Shown here in pieces: positions 17,896-27,380 of a DNA stretch of 64,000 nucleotides. This DNA is from DATEDA01 sp963789885 (lineage in GTDB: Bacteria; Pseudomonadota; Gammaproteobacteria; Burkholderiales; SG8-39), in the NCBI GenBank assembly GCA_963789885.1, contig CAWBNB010000022.1, forward strand, positions 1 through 64,000, in the 5' to 3' direction. The position numbers and the translations under genes were made by a program. The first letter of the stretch is position 1. Every line of letters begins with the position of its first letter. The notes beneath the pieces were generated by a model. The model was given only the letters and a program-made list of their open reading frames with translations. It was not told the DNA's origin and searched no databases.

Positions 17896-19116
17896 CTAAA
17901 CGACGCCGCTCTTCCTCAGCTGCTCGATCTCCGCGTCGCCGATACCGATATCGCGCAGGATCTCGACGCTGTGCTCGCCCAGGAGAGGCGGAGCGCGGTC
18001 GTGTACGAGCGGCGCGGCGGTGAACCGCATCGGGCTCGCGACCTGCGGCACTGTTCCCGACAGCGGATGTGGGACCTCGACCAGCATGCGCCGATGCTTC
18101 ACCTGCTGATCCTCGAACACCTCCGGGATCGCGTTGATCGGGCCGGCCGGAACGCCGGCGGCGTCAAGCGCCGCGACCCAGTGGCTGCGGTCGCGCTCCT
18201 GCAGAAGCGCTGCGATCAGCGGGTGCAGCACGGCGAGGTTGCGGACGCGCGACGCGTTTTTCGCGAACCGTTCGTCCTGCGCTAGCGCCGGCTGTCCCAG
18301 CACTTCGCACAGCTTCGCGAACTGGCCGTCGTTGCCGACGGCGAGCGCGATCTGGCCGTCGCGGCAGGCGAACACGTCTTGCGGCTGGATGTTGGGGTGC
18401 GCGTTGCCGGTGCGCCGCGGCGCCTTGCCCGACACGAGGAAGTTCATCGCCTGGTTGGCGAGCGTCGCGACCTGGACGTCGAGCATGCCGATGTCGATGT
18501 ACTCGCCCGTGCCCGACACCTCGCGCCGCGCGAGCGCGGCGAGCACCGCCACCGCCGCGTACATGCCCGTCATCAGGTCTACGATCGGGATGCCGACCTT
18601 CTGCGGCCCGCCGCCGGGCTTGTCGTCGCGCTCGCCGGTGACGCTCATCATCCCGCCCATCGCCTGGATCATGAAGTCGTACGCCGCCTGGTCGCGCCGC
18701 GGCCCGGTCTGGCCGAAGCCGGTCACCGAGCAGTAGATGAGCTTCGGGTTGACCGCCTTGAGGTCCTCGTAGCCCAGCCCGAACCGCGCCAGCGTCCCGA
18801 CCTTGTAGTTCTCGAGGACGATGTCGGCGCGCGCCGCGAGCGCGCGCACGATCCGCTGACCTTCCGGCTTGTCGATGCTGAGCGTGACCGAGCGCTTGCC
18901 GCGGTTGACCGACAGGTAGTAGCCGGCTTCCTTCGTTTCGGCGCCATCGCGATCTTTCAGGAACGGTGGTCCCCAGGAGCGCGTGTCGTCGCCCGCGCCG
19001 GGGCGCTCGACCTTGATCACGTCCGCGCCGAGGTCGGCAAGGACCTGCCCGGCCCACGGGCCGGCGAGGATCCGGCTGAGGTCGAGGACTTTGACGTGCG
19101 AGAGGGGACCGGGCAT
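17896..19116 (-). CDS. CaiB/BaiF class III CoA-transferase
   Basis: A 406-residue family III CoA-transferase. It opens LSHVKVLDLSRILAGPWAGQ and continues LADLGADVIKVERPGAGDDTR; then come the NRGKRSVTL stretch, FGQTGPRRDQAAYDFM, and the expected catalytic Asp in GMLDVQVATLANQ. These enzymes move CoA between a donor acyl-CoA and a carboxylic acid. The ATG at 19116 was preferred over 19137 because GAAAGGAGC precedes it. It is the last gene of a leftward operon with two Bug-type binding proteins, so the imported acid may be activated here. Confidence 0.92.
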   Translation of the reverse strand: MPGPLSHVKVLDLSRILAGPWAGQVLADLGADVIKVERPGAGDDTRSWGPPFLKDRDGAETKEAGYYLSVNRGKRSVTLSIDKPEGQRIVRALAARADIVLENYKVGTLARFGLGYEDLKAVNPKLIYCSVTGFGQTGPRRDQAAYDFMIQAMGGMMSVTGERDDKPGGGPQKVGIPIVDLMTGMYAAVAVLAALARREVSGTGEYIDIGMLDVQVATLANQAMNFLVSGKAPRRTGNAHPNIQPQDVFACRDGQIALAVGNDGQFAKLCEVLGQPALAQDERFAKNASRVRNLAVLHPLIAALLQERDRSHWVAALDAAGVPAGPINAIPEVFEDQQVKHRRMLVEVPHPLSGTVPQVASPMRFTAAPLVHDRAPPLLGEHSVEILRDIGIGDAEIEQLRKSGVV

Positions 19117-19129
19117 GTTGCTGCTCCTT

Positions 19130-20104
19130 TCAATCAATGGTGGCGCCCGAGGTCTTCACGACCTTGCCCCATTTCGCCATGTCCGTCTTGATCGTTGCCG
19201 CGAACGTTTCGGGCGTGCTGGACATCGGCTCGATGCCCTGGCCCGCCAGCTGCTTCTTCATGCCGGGATCGGCCATCACCTTGGCGATCTCGGCGTTGAG
19301 GCGCGCCACGATGTCTTTCGGCGTCGCCGCGGGTGCGAGCACACCGAGCCAGATCGATACGTCGAAGCCGGGCAGACCCGACTCCGCGAGCGTTGGGACA
19401 CTCGGCGCGGCAGGCGAGCGTTTCGGACTCGTCACGCCGAGCGCGCGCACCTTGCCGGCGTTGACGTTCTCGATGTGCGCCGAGATCGTGTCGATCATCA
19501 TCGAGACGCGACCGGTCAGGAGGTCGGCCATCGCGGGTCCGGTTCCCTTGTAGGGAACGTGGGTGATGTCGATGCCGGCGATCGACTTGAACATCTCGCC
19601 GGAGAGGTGGCTCGAGCTGCCGTTGCCCGCGGAGGCGAACGTCAGCGTCCCGGGCTTCGCCTTGGCGAGCGCGATCAGCTCCTTGACGTTCGTCACCCCC
19701 ACCGAGGGGTGCACGACCAGCATGTTCGCGGTCGAGTGCGTGAGACTGATCGGCGCGAAGTCCTTGACCGGGTCGTAGCGCAGCTTCGAGTAGAGGCTCG
19801 GGTTGATCACGAGCGTGCCCATCGTCGCAAAGAACAGCGTGTAGCCGTCGGGAGGGGCACTCGCGACCGCCTCGGCCGCGATCGTGCCGCCGGCGCCGCC
19901 GCGGTTGTCGATGACGACCGGTCTACCGAGCCGCTCAGCGAGCTTCTGGCCCAGGCTGCGCGCCATGAGATCGGTCGCGCCTCCGGCCGGGAACGGCACG
20001 ACAAGGTGCACCGGCTTTTCCGGGTATTCCGCCAAGGCGGGCTGGCCGGCCACGATCGCCGCAGCGGCCACCAGAGTGCTTGCAATGCGGCAGGTGCGCT
20101 TCAT
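19130..20104 (-). CDS. Bug-family tripartite tricarboxylate transporter binding protein
   Basis: A 324-residue periplasmic binding protein with a signal peptide ending ...GQPALA. The mature part begins EYPEKPVHLVVPFPAGGATD, the opening of the Bug (TctC) family, which is greatly expanded in betaproteobacteria. GGAGG near residue 70 and SAGNGSSSHL near residue 160 are ligand-contact loops in that family. It lies 14 bases after a closely similar gene, so the two are probably a tandem duplication. No TctA/TctB membrane genes are present in the window. Confidence 0.93.
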   Translation of the reverse strand: MKRTCRIASTLVAAAAIVAGQPALAEYPEKPVHLVVPFPAGGATDLMARSLGQKLAERLGRPVVIDNRGGAGGTIAAEAVASAPPDGYTLFFATMGTLVINPSLYSKLRYDPVKDFAPISLTHSTANMLVVHPSVGVTNVKELIALAKAKPGTLTFASAGNGSSSHLSGEMFKSIAGIDITHVPYKGTGPAMADLLTGRVSMMIDTISAHIENVNAGKVRALGVTSPKRSPAAPSVPTLAESGLPGFDVSIWLGVLAPAATPKDIVARLNAEIAKVMADPGMKKQLAGQGIEPMSSTPETFAATIKTDMAKWGKVVKTSGATID

Positions 20105-20118
20105 TCCCGTTTCCTTTC

Positions 20119-21093
20119 TCAGTCGATGGTCGCGCCGGAAGCCTTCACGACCTTGCCCCATTTCGCGATTTCGATCCGGATCGTGTCCCCGAACGCCTCG
20201 GGCGTCGAAGACATCGCCTCGATGCCCACTGCGGCGAGCTGCTTCCGGAGCTCGGGGTCGGCCATGGCTGTCCGGATCTCGCTATTCAGGCGCACGATGA
20301 TTTCCCGCGGCGTTTTCGCCGGCGCGAGCACGCCCAGCCAGTTCGACACGTCGTACCCCGCGAGACCGGCGTCCGCGATGGCGGGGACGCCCGGCAGCGC
20401 GGCGGTACGCTTCGGGCTCGTCACGCCGAGCGCGCGCACCTTCCCGGTCTTGATGTAATCGCTGTACAGCGCGATCGAGTCGAACACCATCGAGATGCGC
20501 CCGCCGAGCAGGTCGGCCGCGGCCGGGCCGCTGCCCTTGTAGGGTACGTGCGTCATGTCCACGCCGGCCATCGACTTGAAGAGCTCGCCCGCGAGATGGC
20601 TCGAGCTGCCGTTACCCGCCGACCCGAACGTCAGAGTGCCGGGTTGCGCTCTGGCGAGCGCGACGAGCTCCTTCACGCTCTTCGCCGGAACCGACGGGTT
20701 CACCACTAGCACCCGCGGCGTCGAGTGGGTGAGGCTGATCGGCGCGAAGTCCTTGAGCGGGTCATAGCGCAGCTTGGGATAGAGATGGGGGTTGATGGCC
20801 TGTGTCCCCATCGTGCCGAAGAGCAGGGTGTAGCCGTCGGGCGCTGCGCCCGCGACCGCTTCCGCCGCGATCGTGCCGCCGGCACCGCCTCGATGGTCGA
20901 GCACGACCGGCTGACCGAGCCGCTCCGAGAGCTTCTGGCTCAGGGTCCGCGCCATGAAGTCGGCGCCGCCCCCGGCGGGGAAGGGCACGACCAGTCGGAT
21001 CGGCTTTTCCGGATACGCGGCCGAGGCGCTCGCGGCGGCAATCAGCAGCCCGCCCAAGGACAGTGCCCGCAGCGCGCGGCTCGAACGGTTCAT
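20119..21093 (-). CDS. Bug-family tripartite tricarboxylate transporter binding protein
   Basis: A 324-residue paralogue of the neighbouring binding protein, same length and with long identical stretches (for example TIAAEAVA, FAPISLTHST, LGVTSPKR), so a tandem duplication is likely. The signal peptide ends ...ASASA and the mature protein starts AYPEKPIRLVVPFPAGGGAD. It is the first gene of the leftward operon, divergent from the LysR regulator, from which 103 bases separate it; that gap contains an AT-rich GCATAAAGCAGCTATGC stretch suited to a LysR operator. Confidence 0.93.
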   Translation of the reverse strand: MNRSSRALRALSLGGLLIAAASASAAYPEKPIRLVVPFPAGGGADFMARTLSQKLSERLGQPVVLDHRGGAGGTIAAEAVAGAAPDGYTLLFGTMGTQAINPHLYPKLRYDPLKDFAPISLTHSTPRVLVVNPSVPAKSVKELVALARAQPGTLTFGSAGNGSSSHLAGELFKSMAGVDMTHVPYKGSGPAAADLLGGRISMVFDSIALYSDYIKTGKVRALGVTSPKRTAALPGVPAIADAGLAGYDVSNWLGVLAPAKTPREIIVRLNSEIRTAMADPELRKQLAAVGIEAMSSTPEAFGDTIRIEIAKWGKVVKASGATID

Positions 21094-21196
21094 CGACTCG
21101 GCTCCTGTGACCCTCGCATCGTGAGCGGCAGTGTAGGGCCCGCCACTGCTCCGACGCCAGACGCATGACGCATAAAGCAGCTATGCTCGATGCGCC

Positions 21197-22144
21197 ATGG
21201 CATCTCCCACCGCGGCGCTCCTCGATCTCGCACGACTGAGACTCTTCGTGCAGGTCGCCGAGGTCGGCAGCCTCACGAAGGCGGCGGTGATGCTGGACAC
21301 GGCGCAGCCCGCGATCAGCCGCCAGATCGGTCAGCTCGAGCGCGAGTGGGGCGGGCGTCTGTTCCACCGCACCGGCCGCGGCGTCGCGCTGACGGAGCTC
21401 GGCGAGCGGATCCTGCCGCGGGCGAAGGCGCTCCTCGCCCAAGCGAGCCAGCTTTCCGAGGACATCAAGGGCACCGCCGGCGTTCCATCCGGGGATGTGC
21501 GCGTGGGCGTCCTCCCGTCGCTCTCGCAACCCCTGATCAACCTGCTCTTCCGGCGCACGCGGACGAGCTTCCCGAATGTGCGCCTGCACGTCTATGAGGG
21601 CTCCACCGGCCAGATCGAGGAGTGGCTCGCGAACGATCGGATCGACATCGCAATCCGCTATCGCTACGGCCGGGGCCTGCCGCGTGGTGAGCTTCGACTC
21701 GCGGTCGTCGATACGCATCTCATCGGCGCCGCCGGAGACCCGGTCACCCGCGCGCCGACGGTGCGGTTCGCACGCCTCGACCAGCTGCCGCTGGTACTGG
21801 CGGGGCCGCCCCAAGCCCTGCGCGTCCTGCTGGACCAGACGGCCAAGCGGCTCCGTATCACGCTCTCGGTCGTGATGGAGGCCGACTCGCTGCCGCTACA
21901 GACGGAGGCCGTGGCGGAGGACCGCTGTTACACCATCCTGCCGGTTCATGCGGTGGCCCAGGCGCTGCAGGCCGGGCGCGTGCAGGCGTCGCGGATCGTG
22001 AGCCCGGCGATCTCCCGCACGATCGCGCTCGGCACCACGACGCAGCGGCCGCTGACGGCCGGGGGCCGCGAGGTGGTGAAACTGGTTCGCGAGATCGTGA
22101 GCACGATGGTGGGCTCGGGACCCTGGCAGCAGCCACGCGAGTAG
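21197..22144 (+). CDS. LysR-family transcriptional regulator
   Basis: A 315-residue LysR-type regulator. The winged helix-turn-helix is at about residues 10-68 (LFVQVAEVGSLTKAAVMLDT then AQPAISRQIGQLE), followed by the inducer-binding domain from about residue 95. It is divergent from the Bug/CoA-transferase operon, the usual layout for a LysR regulator of that operon. A similar 30-40-base sequence occurs at four other places between 22.1 and 30.1 kb, and I propose those as further operators of this protein (inference). Confidence 0.92.
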   Translation: MASPTAALLDLARLRLFVQVAEVGSLTKAAVMLDTAQPAISRQIGQLEREWGGRLFHRTGRGVALTELGERILPRAKALLAQASQLSEDIKGTAGVPSGDVRVGVLPSLSQPLINLLFRRTRTSFPNVRLHVYEGSTGQIEEWLANDRIDIAIRYRYGRGLPRGELRLAVVDTHLIGAAGDPVTRAPTVRFARLDQLPLVLAGPPQALRVLLDQTAKRLRITLSVVMEADSLPLQTEAVAEDRCYTILPVHAVAQALQAGRVQASRIVSPAISRTIALGTTTQRPLTAGGREVVKLVREIVSTMVGSGPWQQPRE

Positions 22145-22150
22145 GAGAGG

Positions 22151-22189
22151 GCATACCGTCGGCGCGATAGCTGCTGCATCGGCCATGCG
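22151..22189. promoter_or_regulatory. Operator-like repeat 1 (GCATACCGTCGGCG ... CCATGCG)
   Basis: This 39-base stretch matches 26311-26349 at most positions (GCATACCGTCGGCG, then ATA-CTGCTG, then CCATGCG). Here it lies between two converging genes, so it may be a displaced copy. Related sequences at 23205-23244 and 30008-30037 precede other genes of the module. Confidence 0.4.
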
Positions 22190-22202
22190 GCTCGCCGCGC
22201 GG

Positions 22203-23063
22203 TCAGTCGTAGAGGCGGGCCGGGTTCTCGACGAGGATGCGCCTGACGAGCGTTTCGTCGGGCGTCCAGTCCTTGAACGCTTGCAGTAGAACGGCGGGGT
22301 CCGGCTGCGGCTTGACGTTGAGATGCGGCCAATCGCTACCCCAGACCAGCTGCGACGGATTGACCTCGATCATCCTCTGATGGAACGGCTGGCCGGCATC
22401 GACGCTCGGCGCCTTGAGCGTGTTGCGGTAGACGCACAGCTTCACCCAGACATGACCGCCTTCGAGCAGCGACAGCAGCGTACGGAAGCCTTCTTCGTCG
22501 ACGCCGGCGGCAGGATCGAAGCCACCCATGTGATCGACGACGACCGGGAACGGCAACCGGCGCAGCTCGGCCGCAATGGCGGGCAGCACCTTGCAATCGG
22601 TCCATAGCTCGGCATGTACGCCGGCATCGGCGAGCATGCCCTTCATGCGCAGCAGATCGTCGAACGTCGCGCTGCCCGAGAAATTCGCTCCGGTGCCGGC
22701 GCGATGGCTGAAGCGGGCGCCACGCACGCCGCGCGCGCGCAGGTCCTTTAGCGCCGCGACAGAACTGTTCCGGGTCACGATCACTCCCCGCAATTGCGGC
22801 TGTGCCGCCAACACGGTGAGCAGGAGCGAATAGTCTTCGCCGTACGCGCTCGGGTGAACGAGCACCCCACGCGAGAGCTCCAACCGCTCCAGCATGGCGA
22901 GGTACTGCTCCAACGGTGCTTCGGGCGGCGTGTAGCTCCGCTCGGGCGCGAGCGGAAAGCGGTCGTACGGGCCGAAAACGTGCGCGTGGCAGTCCCAGCC
23001 GGAGACATTGAGCTCGATCGCGTTGCTCATGGTCTGCCGGGCCGGCAGGGAATTTTGGGGCAT
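22203..23063 (-). CDS. LigI-like TIM-barrel amidohydrolase (lactonase)
   Basis: A 286-residue amidohydrolase-2 family protein. The N-terminal WDCHAHVFGPYDRFPLAPER, the mid-protein VVVDHMGGFDP and the C-terminal LVWGSDWPHLN give the HxH, His and Asp positions of the fold. The YTPPEAPLEQYLAMLERL region resembles 2-pyrone-4,6-dicarboxylate lactonase (LigI) and its relatives, which open lactones in aromatic-acid breakdown. The ATG at 23063 was chosen because GAGGAGG lies 7 bases upstream, although the frame is open to 23105. The substrate is unknown. Confidence 0.85.
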   Translation of the reverse strand: MPQNSLPARQTMSNAIELNVSGWDCHAHVFGPYDRFPLAPERSYTPPEAPLEQYLAMLERLELSRGVLVHPSAYGEDYSLLLTVLAAQPQLRGVIVTRNSSVAALKDLRARGVRGARFSHRAGTGANFSGSATFDDLLRMKGMLADAGVHAELWTDCKVLPAIAAELRRLPFPVVVDHMGGFDPAAGVDEEGFRTLLSLLEGGHVWVKLCVYRNTLKAPSVDAGQPFHQRMIEVNPSQLVWGSDWPHLNVKPQPDPAVLLQAFKDWTPDETLVRRILVENPARLYD

Positions 23064-23204
23064 CGATGCCTCCTCAGTGCTCAATGTCAGGGTGGGCAAT
23101 CCCAAGCGTAGCGCGATGCGGCCGGCTCAATAACGGTCGCGGCGCTATGCCAGCTATGCGCAGACCTGAATAGCGTGGCCCCAAGTGTGGATCGTTGCGC
23201 TGGA

Positions 23205-23244
23205 GCAATACCGGACGTGGCTTCCGGCGCATAGCTGGTTTGCG
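23205..23244. promoter_or_regulatory. Operator-like repeat 2, upstream of the FadB-like gene
   Basis: GCAATACCGGAC ... GCATAGCTGGTTTGCG is a variant of the 39-base element at 26311-26349. About 30 bases further on, CCTAGAGTG (23278) resembles the CCTAGACTG found at the same kind of place before the genes at 26408 and 30122, a possible -10 region. The fatty-acid-oxidation gene begins at 23345. Confidence 0.4.
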
Positions 23245-23344
23245 CCTCCAATATCTTGCCCGCGCGGTGCGCCGTGCCTAGAGTGCTACGACCTGACGAC
23301 GACCGAAAGCGCAGTCGAGTCGAACATCAATACTCGGAGATCGA

Positions 23345-25423
23345 ATGGCAACCCAGGTCAATGACGCAGCGCACAGCCCGGTGCGGGTCGACCGCGACGG
23401 CTCCGTAGCCGTGATCGTGATCGACAATCCGCCAGTGAATGCCGGTTCGTACGATGTGCGCCTCGGCCTGCTGGAGGCTATCCGCACGGTCGCAGCGGAC
23501 AACGCGATCGACGCTGCCGTGATCATCGGCGCCGGCAGCACGTTCGTCGCCGGCTCGGATATCCGCGAGTTCGGCAAGCCGCTCGAAGAGCCGCAGCTGC
23601 CGACCGTCATCGCCGCGATCGAGGCGTGCCCGAAGCCCGTTGTCGCGGCGATCCACGGTGCATCGCTCGGCGGCGGCTTCGAGTTGGCCTTGGGCTGCGA
23701 CGCGCGCGTTTGCGCGCCGGGCGCCGTGGTCGGTCTTCCCGAAGTGACGCTGGGCATGATCCCCGGCGCCGGCGGCACCCAACGCCTGCCGCGTCTTGTC
23801 GGAATCGCCGCTGCGATCGAGATCGTTTGCTCCGGTCGCCGCGTTCCCGCGGAAGAAGCAGTACGTCTCGGCATGATCGACAAGTTGATCGAGGGGGATC
23901 TGCGCAGTGGTGCGGTCCTGTACGCGCGAGCTCGCGAGGGACGCAAGCGACGCTTGAGCGAGGCGTCGGTCCCTGCCGACACACATGACCACGTGGAAAA
24001 GGCGGCCACTGCGGCATTGAAGGCAGGCCGCGGTCGTCCGCACGTGGCGGAAGCCATTGAAGCGGTGAAATCCGCCGCCCGCCTGCCCTTCGTCGATGCG
24101 CTCGCGCGGGAGCGCGAGGTGTTTCAGCGGCTGCGCTCCGGCAACGAAGCCGCGGCGCTGCGTCATTTGTTCTTCGCCGAGCGCGAAGCGTCGAAGGTGC
24201 CGGACCTCGCCGACGTCGCCCCGCGCAGCATCAAGAGCATTGCCGTTATCGGCGCCGGTACGATGGGCGTCGGCATCGCGACCTGCTTTGTGGATGCAGG
24301 CTACGCCGTCACGCTTCTCGAGCAGGATGACGCCGGGGCGCAACGCGGCCTCGAGCGGATGCGGGAGATACAGCACCGTGCAGTCGCTGCCGGGCGGATC
24401 TCCGCAGACGAAGCGCAGCATCGTCTCGCGCGGGTGACGCCCACGGCGAATGCGCAGCAGCTGGCCGATGCCGACCTCGTCGTCGAGGCGGTCTTCGAGG
24501 ATATGCAGGTCAAGATCGACCTTTTCCGGCGCCTGGAGCCGATCCTCCGCAGCGACGCCATCCTCGCGTCCAACACGTCCTATCTAGACCTCGATCAGAT
24601 CGCCGCCGCGACCAAGCGACCTGGCGACGTCGTTGGCCTGCATTTTTTCAGCCCGGCGCACATCATGAGGCTGCTGGAGATCGTTCGCGGAGCGCAGACC
24701 AGTCCGGATACGTTGGCCACCGCACTTGCGGTTGCGAAGAAGCTTCGCAAGCTGGCAGTCGTCGCGCGCGTCGGGGAAGGCTTCATCGGCAACCGCATCT
24801 ACGCGGCGTATCGGCGGCAGTGCGAGTTCATGCTGGAAGAAGGCGCATATCCCGAGGACATCGACGGGGCGCTGACGCAGTTCGGCTTCGCCATGGGCCC
24901 GTTCGCCGTGTCGGACATGTCGGGCCTCGACATCGCCTGGAAGATGCGCCAGCGACTCGCGGCCACACGTGATCCGCGCAGCCGCTATGTCGAGATCGCC
25001 GACCAGCTGTGCGAACAGGGACGCTTCGGGCAGAAGACAGGTGCCGGCTGGTACCGCTATTCGCCGGGCAATCGTAAAGGCGAGCCCGATCCCGAGGTGC
25101 GCAGATTGATCGACGCAGCATCATCGGCCAAGGGCATCGCCCGGCGTCCGTTTACGGCCGAGGGGATCTGTCGTCGCGCGCTCGTCATGATGGTCAACGA
25201 AGCCGCGCTGCTGCTGGAGGAAGGCATCGCCGCGCGGCCGTCGGATGTCGATTTGGTGATGGTCAACGGCTACGGGTTTCCGAACTTCGAGGGTGGCCCG
25301 CTCTTTTGGGCCTCGCGGGAGGATCGTCGCGGGCTGCTAGCAGATCTGGACAGGCTCGTCGAAGCTTCGGGTCATGGCTTTCGGAAGGGCAACGTCGCGG
25401 CGGTGCTTGATCGAATGCGCTAG
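23345..25423 (+). CDS. Bifunctional enoyl-CoA hydratase/3-hydroxyacyl-CoA dehydrogenase (FadB/MFE-1 type)
   Basis: A 692-residue fusion. Residues 1 to about 190 are a crotonase: the oxyanion-hole stretch GAGSTFVAGSDIREFG and GASLGGGFELALGCD, then GLPEVTLGMIPGAGGTQRLPR with the catalytic glutamates. From about residue 297 the NAD-binding dehydrogenase begins (IAVIGAGTMGVGIA), with SNTSYLDLDQIA and the catalytic His in GLHFFSPAH; a second helical domain follows from about 480. It runs two steps of beta-oxidation in the cytoplasm. It is followed by another crotonase gene, so the module breaks down an acyl-CoA chain, perhaps the product of the CoA-transferases. Confidence 0.95.
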   Translation: MATQVNDAAHSPVRVDRDGSVAVIVIDNPPVNAGSYDVRLGLLEAIRTVAADNAIDAAVIIGAGSTFVAGSDIREFGKPLEEPQLPTVIAAIEACPKPVVAAIHGASLGGGFELALGCDARVCAPGAVVGLPEVTLGMIPGAGGTQRLPRLVGIAAAIEIVCSGRRVPAEEAVRLGMIDKLIEGDLRSGAVLYARAREGRKRRLSEASVPADTHDHVEKAATAALKAGRGRPHVAEAIEAVKSAARLPFVDALAREREVFQRLRSGNEAAALRHLFFAEREASKVPDLADVAPRSIKSIAVIGAGTMGVGIATCFVDAGYAVTLLEQDDAGAQRGLERMREIQHRAVAAGRISADEAQHRLARVTPTANAQQLADADLVVEAVFEDMQVKIDLFRRLEPILRSDAILASNTSYLDLDQIAAATKRPGDVVGLHFFSPAHIMRLLEIVRGAQTSPDTLATALAVAKKLRKLAVVARVGEGFIGNRIYAAYRRQCEFMLEEGAYPEDIDGALTQFGFAMGPFAVSDMSGLDIAWKMRQRLAATRDPRSRYVEIADQLCEQGRFGQKTGAGWYRYSPGNRKGEPDPEVRRLIDAASSAKGIARRPFTAEGICRRALVMMVNEAALLLEEGIAARPSDVDLVMVNGYGFPNFEGGPLFWASREDRRGLLADLDRLVEASGHGFRKGNVAAVLDRMR

Positions 25424-25522
25424 CGGGCGAGCGGCTATCTGAGACCGATCAAGCTAGCTGCCAAACAGGCCGCCGTCGCGTGGCTCCGGTAACCCAGCGT
25501 CTAGACACACGAGGGCTTGCAC

Positions 25523-26302
25523 ATGATGGACGACCTGACCCAGCTGAAGGTGGATGTCGACGACCACGTTGCCTTACTGACGATGGACAACCCGCCGGTC
25601 AATGCGCTTTCGCGCGTCCTGAACGACGAGCTGACCCTGGCGCTCGATCGAATCTCGGAGATCGACGACATTCGCGTCGTCGTGCTGACCGGCGCGGGCA
25701 AGGTCTTTTGCGCCGGCGCCGATCTCAAGGGACGCGCCCAGAATATCCGCGCCGCCGGCGACTTCTCGGCCCATTCGCGTCGTACTCGCGAGTGCTTTCA
25801 TGCGATCCGCGAGTGCGCGAAGCCTGTCATCGCGGCCATAAACGGCCCGGCGCTGGGCTCGGGGCTTGCGATGGTTGCCTCGGCGGACGTTTTGATCGCT
25901 TCGGAGAAGGCTGCGCTCGGGCTGCCGGAGGTCGATGTCGGCCTGCTCGGCGGTTGCCGGCACGCGATGCGACTCTTCGGTCACTCCCGAACCCGGCGAA
26001 TGATGCTGACCGGCTATCGTGTCCCGGGCGCCGAGCTGTACCGGCTCGGCGTCGCTGAGGCATGCACAACGCCGGAAGAGCTGATGCCGGCCGCGCTCGA
26101 GATGGCGAAGGTCATTGCGTCGAAGAGCCCGGTGTCCACGCGCATGGGCAAGCACACGCTCAACACCATTGAGGACATGAGCCTGCGCGACGGTTACCGC
26201 TACGAACAGGACATGACCCAAGCGATCTCGAAAACGGAGGACGCCAAGGAAGCGCAGCTTGCGTTCGCGGAGAAGCGGGCGCCGGTTTTCAAAGGGCGCT
26301 AG
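25523..26302 (+). CDS. Enoyl-CoA hydratase/isomerase family protein
   Basis: A 259-residue crotonase. GAGKVFCAGADLKGRAQN supplies the first oxyanion-hole backbone and NGPALGSGLAMVASAD the second; GLPEVDVGLLGG follows. The glutamate found in the motif of classical hydratases is partly kept (LPEVD), so it may be a hydratase, isomerase or hydrolase. The ATG at 25523 and the next codon ATG at 25526 are both possible starts, with GAGGG upstream. It lies 99 bases after the FadB-like gene, in the same direction, and is probably co-expressed. Confidence 0.9.
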   Translation: MMDDLTQLKVDVDDHVALLTMDNPPVNALSRVLNDELTLALDRISEIDDIRVVVLTGAGKVFCAGADLKGRAQNIRAAGDFSAHSRRTRECFHAIRECAKPVIAAINGPALGSGLAMVASADVLIASEKAALGLPEVDVGLLGGCRHAMRLFGHSRTRRMMLTGYRVPGAELYRLGVAEACTTPEELMPAALEMAKVIASKSPVSTRMGKHTLNTIEDMSLRDGYRYEQDMTQAISKTEDAKEAQLAFAEKRAPVFKGR

Positions 26303-26310
26303 TGAGACGG

Positions 26311-26349
26311 GCATACCGTCGGCGTCATACCTGCTGTACCAGCCATGCG
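26311..26349. promoter_or_regulatory. Operator-like repeat 3, upstream of a Bug gene
   Basis: GCATACCGTCGGCG, ATACCTGCTG and CAGCCATGCG match the element at 22151-22189. A CCTAGACTG box follows at about 26374, then a GGAGGAGC ribosome site and the gene at 26408. Candidate site for the LysR regulator encoded at 21197-22144. Confidence 0.45.
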
Positions 26350-26407
26350 TCTACCTCGCAGGCTGAGCGCGGCCTAGACTGACTGCTCACTATAGGAGGA
26401 GCACTGA

Positions 26408-27376
26408 ATGAGATCATTCCCGCGACTGCTGGCAGCGCTCGCGCTCGCTACCGTCACCGGCGCCGTCCAGGCGCAGGCCTACCCATCCAAGCCGATCCGC
26501 CTCGTGGTGACTTTCCCGCCGGGCGGGCCGGCGGACATCATCGCCCGCACGCTGGCGAACAAGATGAGTTCCATCCTCGGCCAGCAGGTGATCGTGGACA
26601 ACAAGGGCGGGGCGGGCGGCGTGATCGGCGTCGAGAACGTGGCCAAGTCGCCGCCGGACGGCTACTCGCTGGTGCTCGGATCTGCGGGCGCGACCGCCGT
26701 CGCACCGTCGATCACGAAGCTGCCCTATGACGTCGAGAAGAATCTCGTGCCGCTCACCCAGGTCGTGTCGGTGCCGGAGGTGGTGGTCGCGGTTCCGAAG
26801 CTCGGGATCAAGACGCTGCCGGAGCTGGTCGCATACGCGAAGGCGAACCCCGGCAAGGTCAGCTTTGCGTCTTCGGGAAACGCGGGCATGCCGCACCTGG
26901 CTGGCGAGCTCCTCAAGCGCGAGGCAGGCATCGATATGACGCACGTCCCGTACCGCGGCGCCGCCCCCGCCGTGAACGATCTGCTCGGCGGCCAGGTCGA
27001 CGTGATGTTCGCCGACATTCCGATCCTGCTGCCGCACATCAATTCGGGCAAGCTCGTCGCGCTCGCGCTCGGCAGCGAGAAACGCGCGCCGTCGCTCCCC
27101 AACCTGCCCACGACGGGCGAAGCCGGCCTGCCGCGGGTAATTGCGAACAACTGGTACGGCCTGTTCGTGACCGGCGGCACGCCGAAGGAGATCGCCGCGA
27201 AGCTTACGCAGGCTGCCATCACCGCGCTCAAGTCGGACGACGTGCGCGAAACGCTCGCGAAGCAGGGCGCGATCGTCGTCGCAAGTACCCCGGAGGAGTT
27301 CAACGCGTTCCTGCGCGCCGAGCGCGCGAAGTGGGGAGCGGTCGCCAAGACTGCCGGCATCAAATGGGGGGAATGA
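26408..27376 (+). CDS. Bug-family tripartite tricarboxylate transporter binding protein
   Basis: A 322-residue periplasmic binding protein. The signal peptide runs to about GAVQAQA; the mature part begins YPSKPIRLVVTFPPGGPADI, with GGAGGVIG near residue 70 and FASSGNAGMPHLAGE near 160, as in the Bug family. Strong ribosome site TAGGAGGAGC. It is separate from the tandem pair at 19-21 kb and less similar to them than they are to each other. Carboxylate uptake is likely, but no partner membrane genes are seen. Confidence 0.93.
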   Translation: MRSFPRLLAALALATVTGAVQAQAYPSKPIRLVVTFPPGGPADIIARTLANKMSSILGQQVIVDNKGGAGGVIGVENVAKSPPDGYSLVLGSAGATAVAPSITKLPYDVEKNLVPLTQVVSVPEVVVAVPKLGIKTLPELVAYAKANPGKVSFASSGNAGMPHLAGELLKREAGIDMTHVPYRGAAPAVNDLLGGQVDVMFADIPILLPHINSGKLVALALGSEKRAPSLPNLPTTGEAGLPRVIANNWYGLFVTGGTPKEIAAKLTQAAITALKSDDVRETLAKQGAIVVASTPEEFNAFLRAERAKWGAVAKTAGIKWGE

Positions 27377-27380
27377 GCAC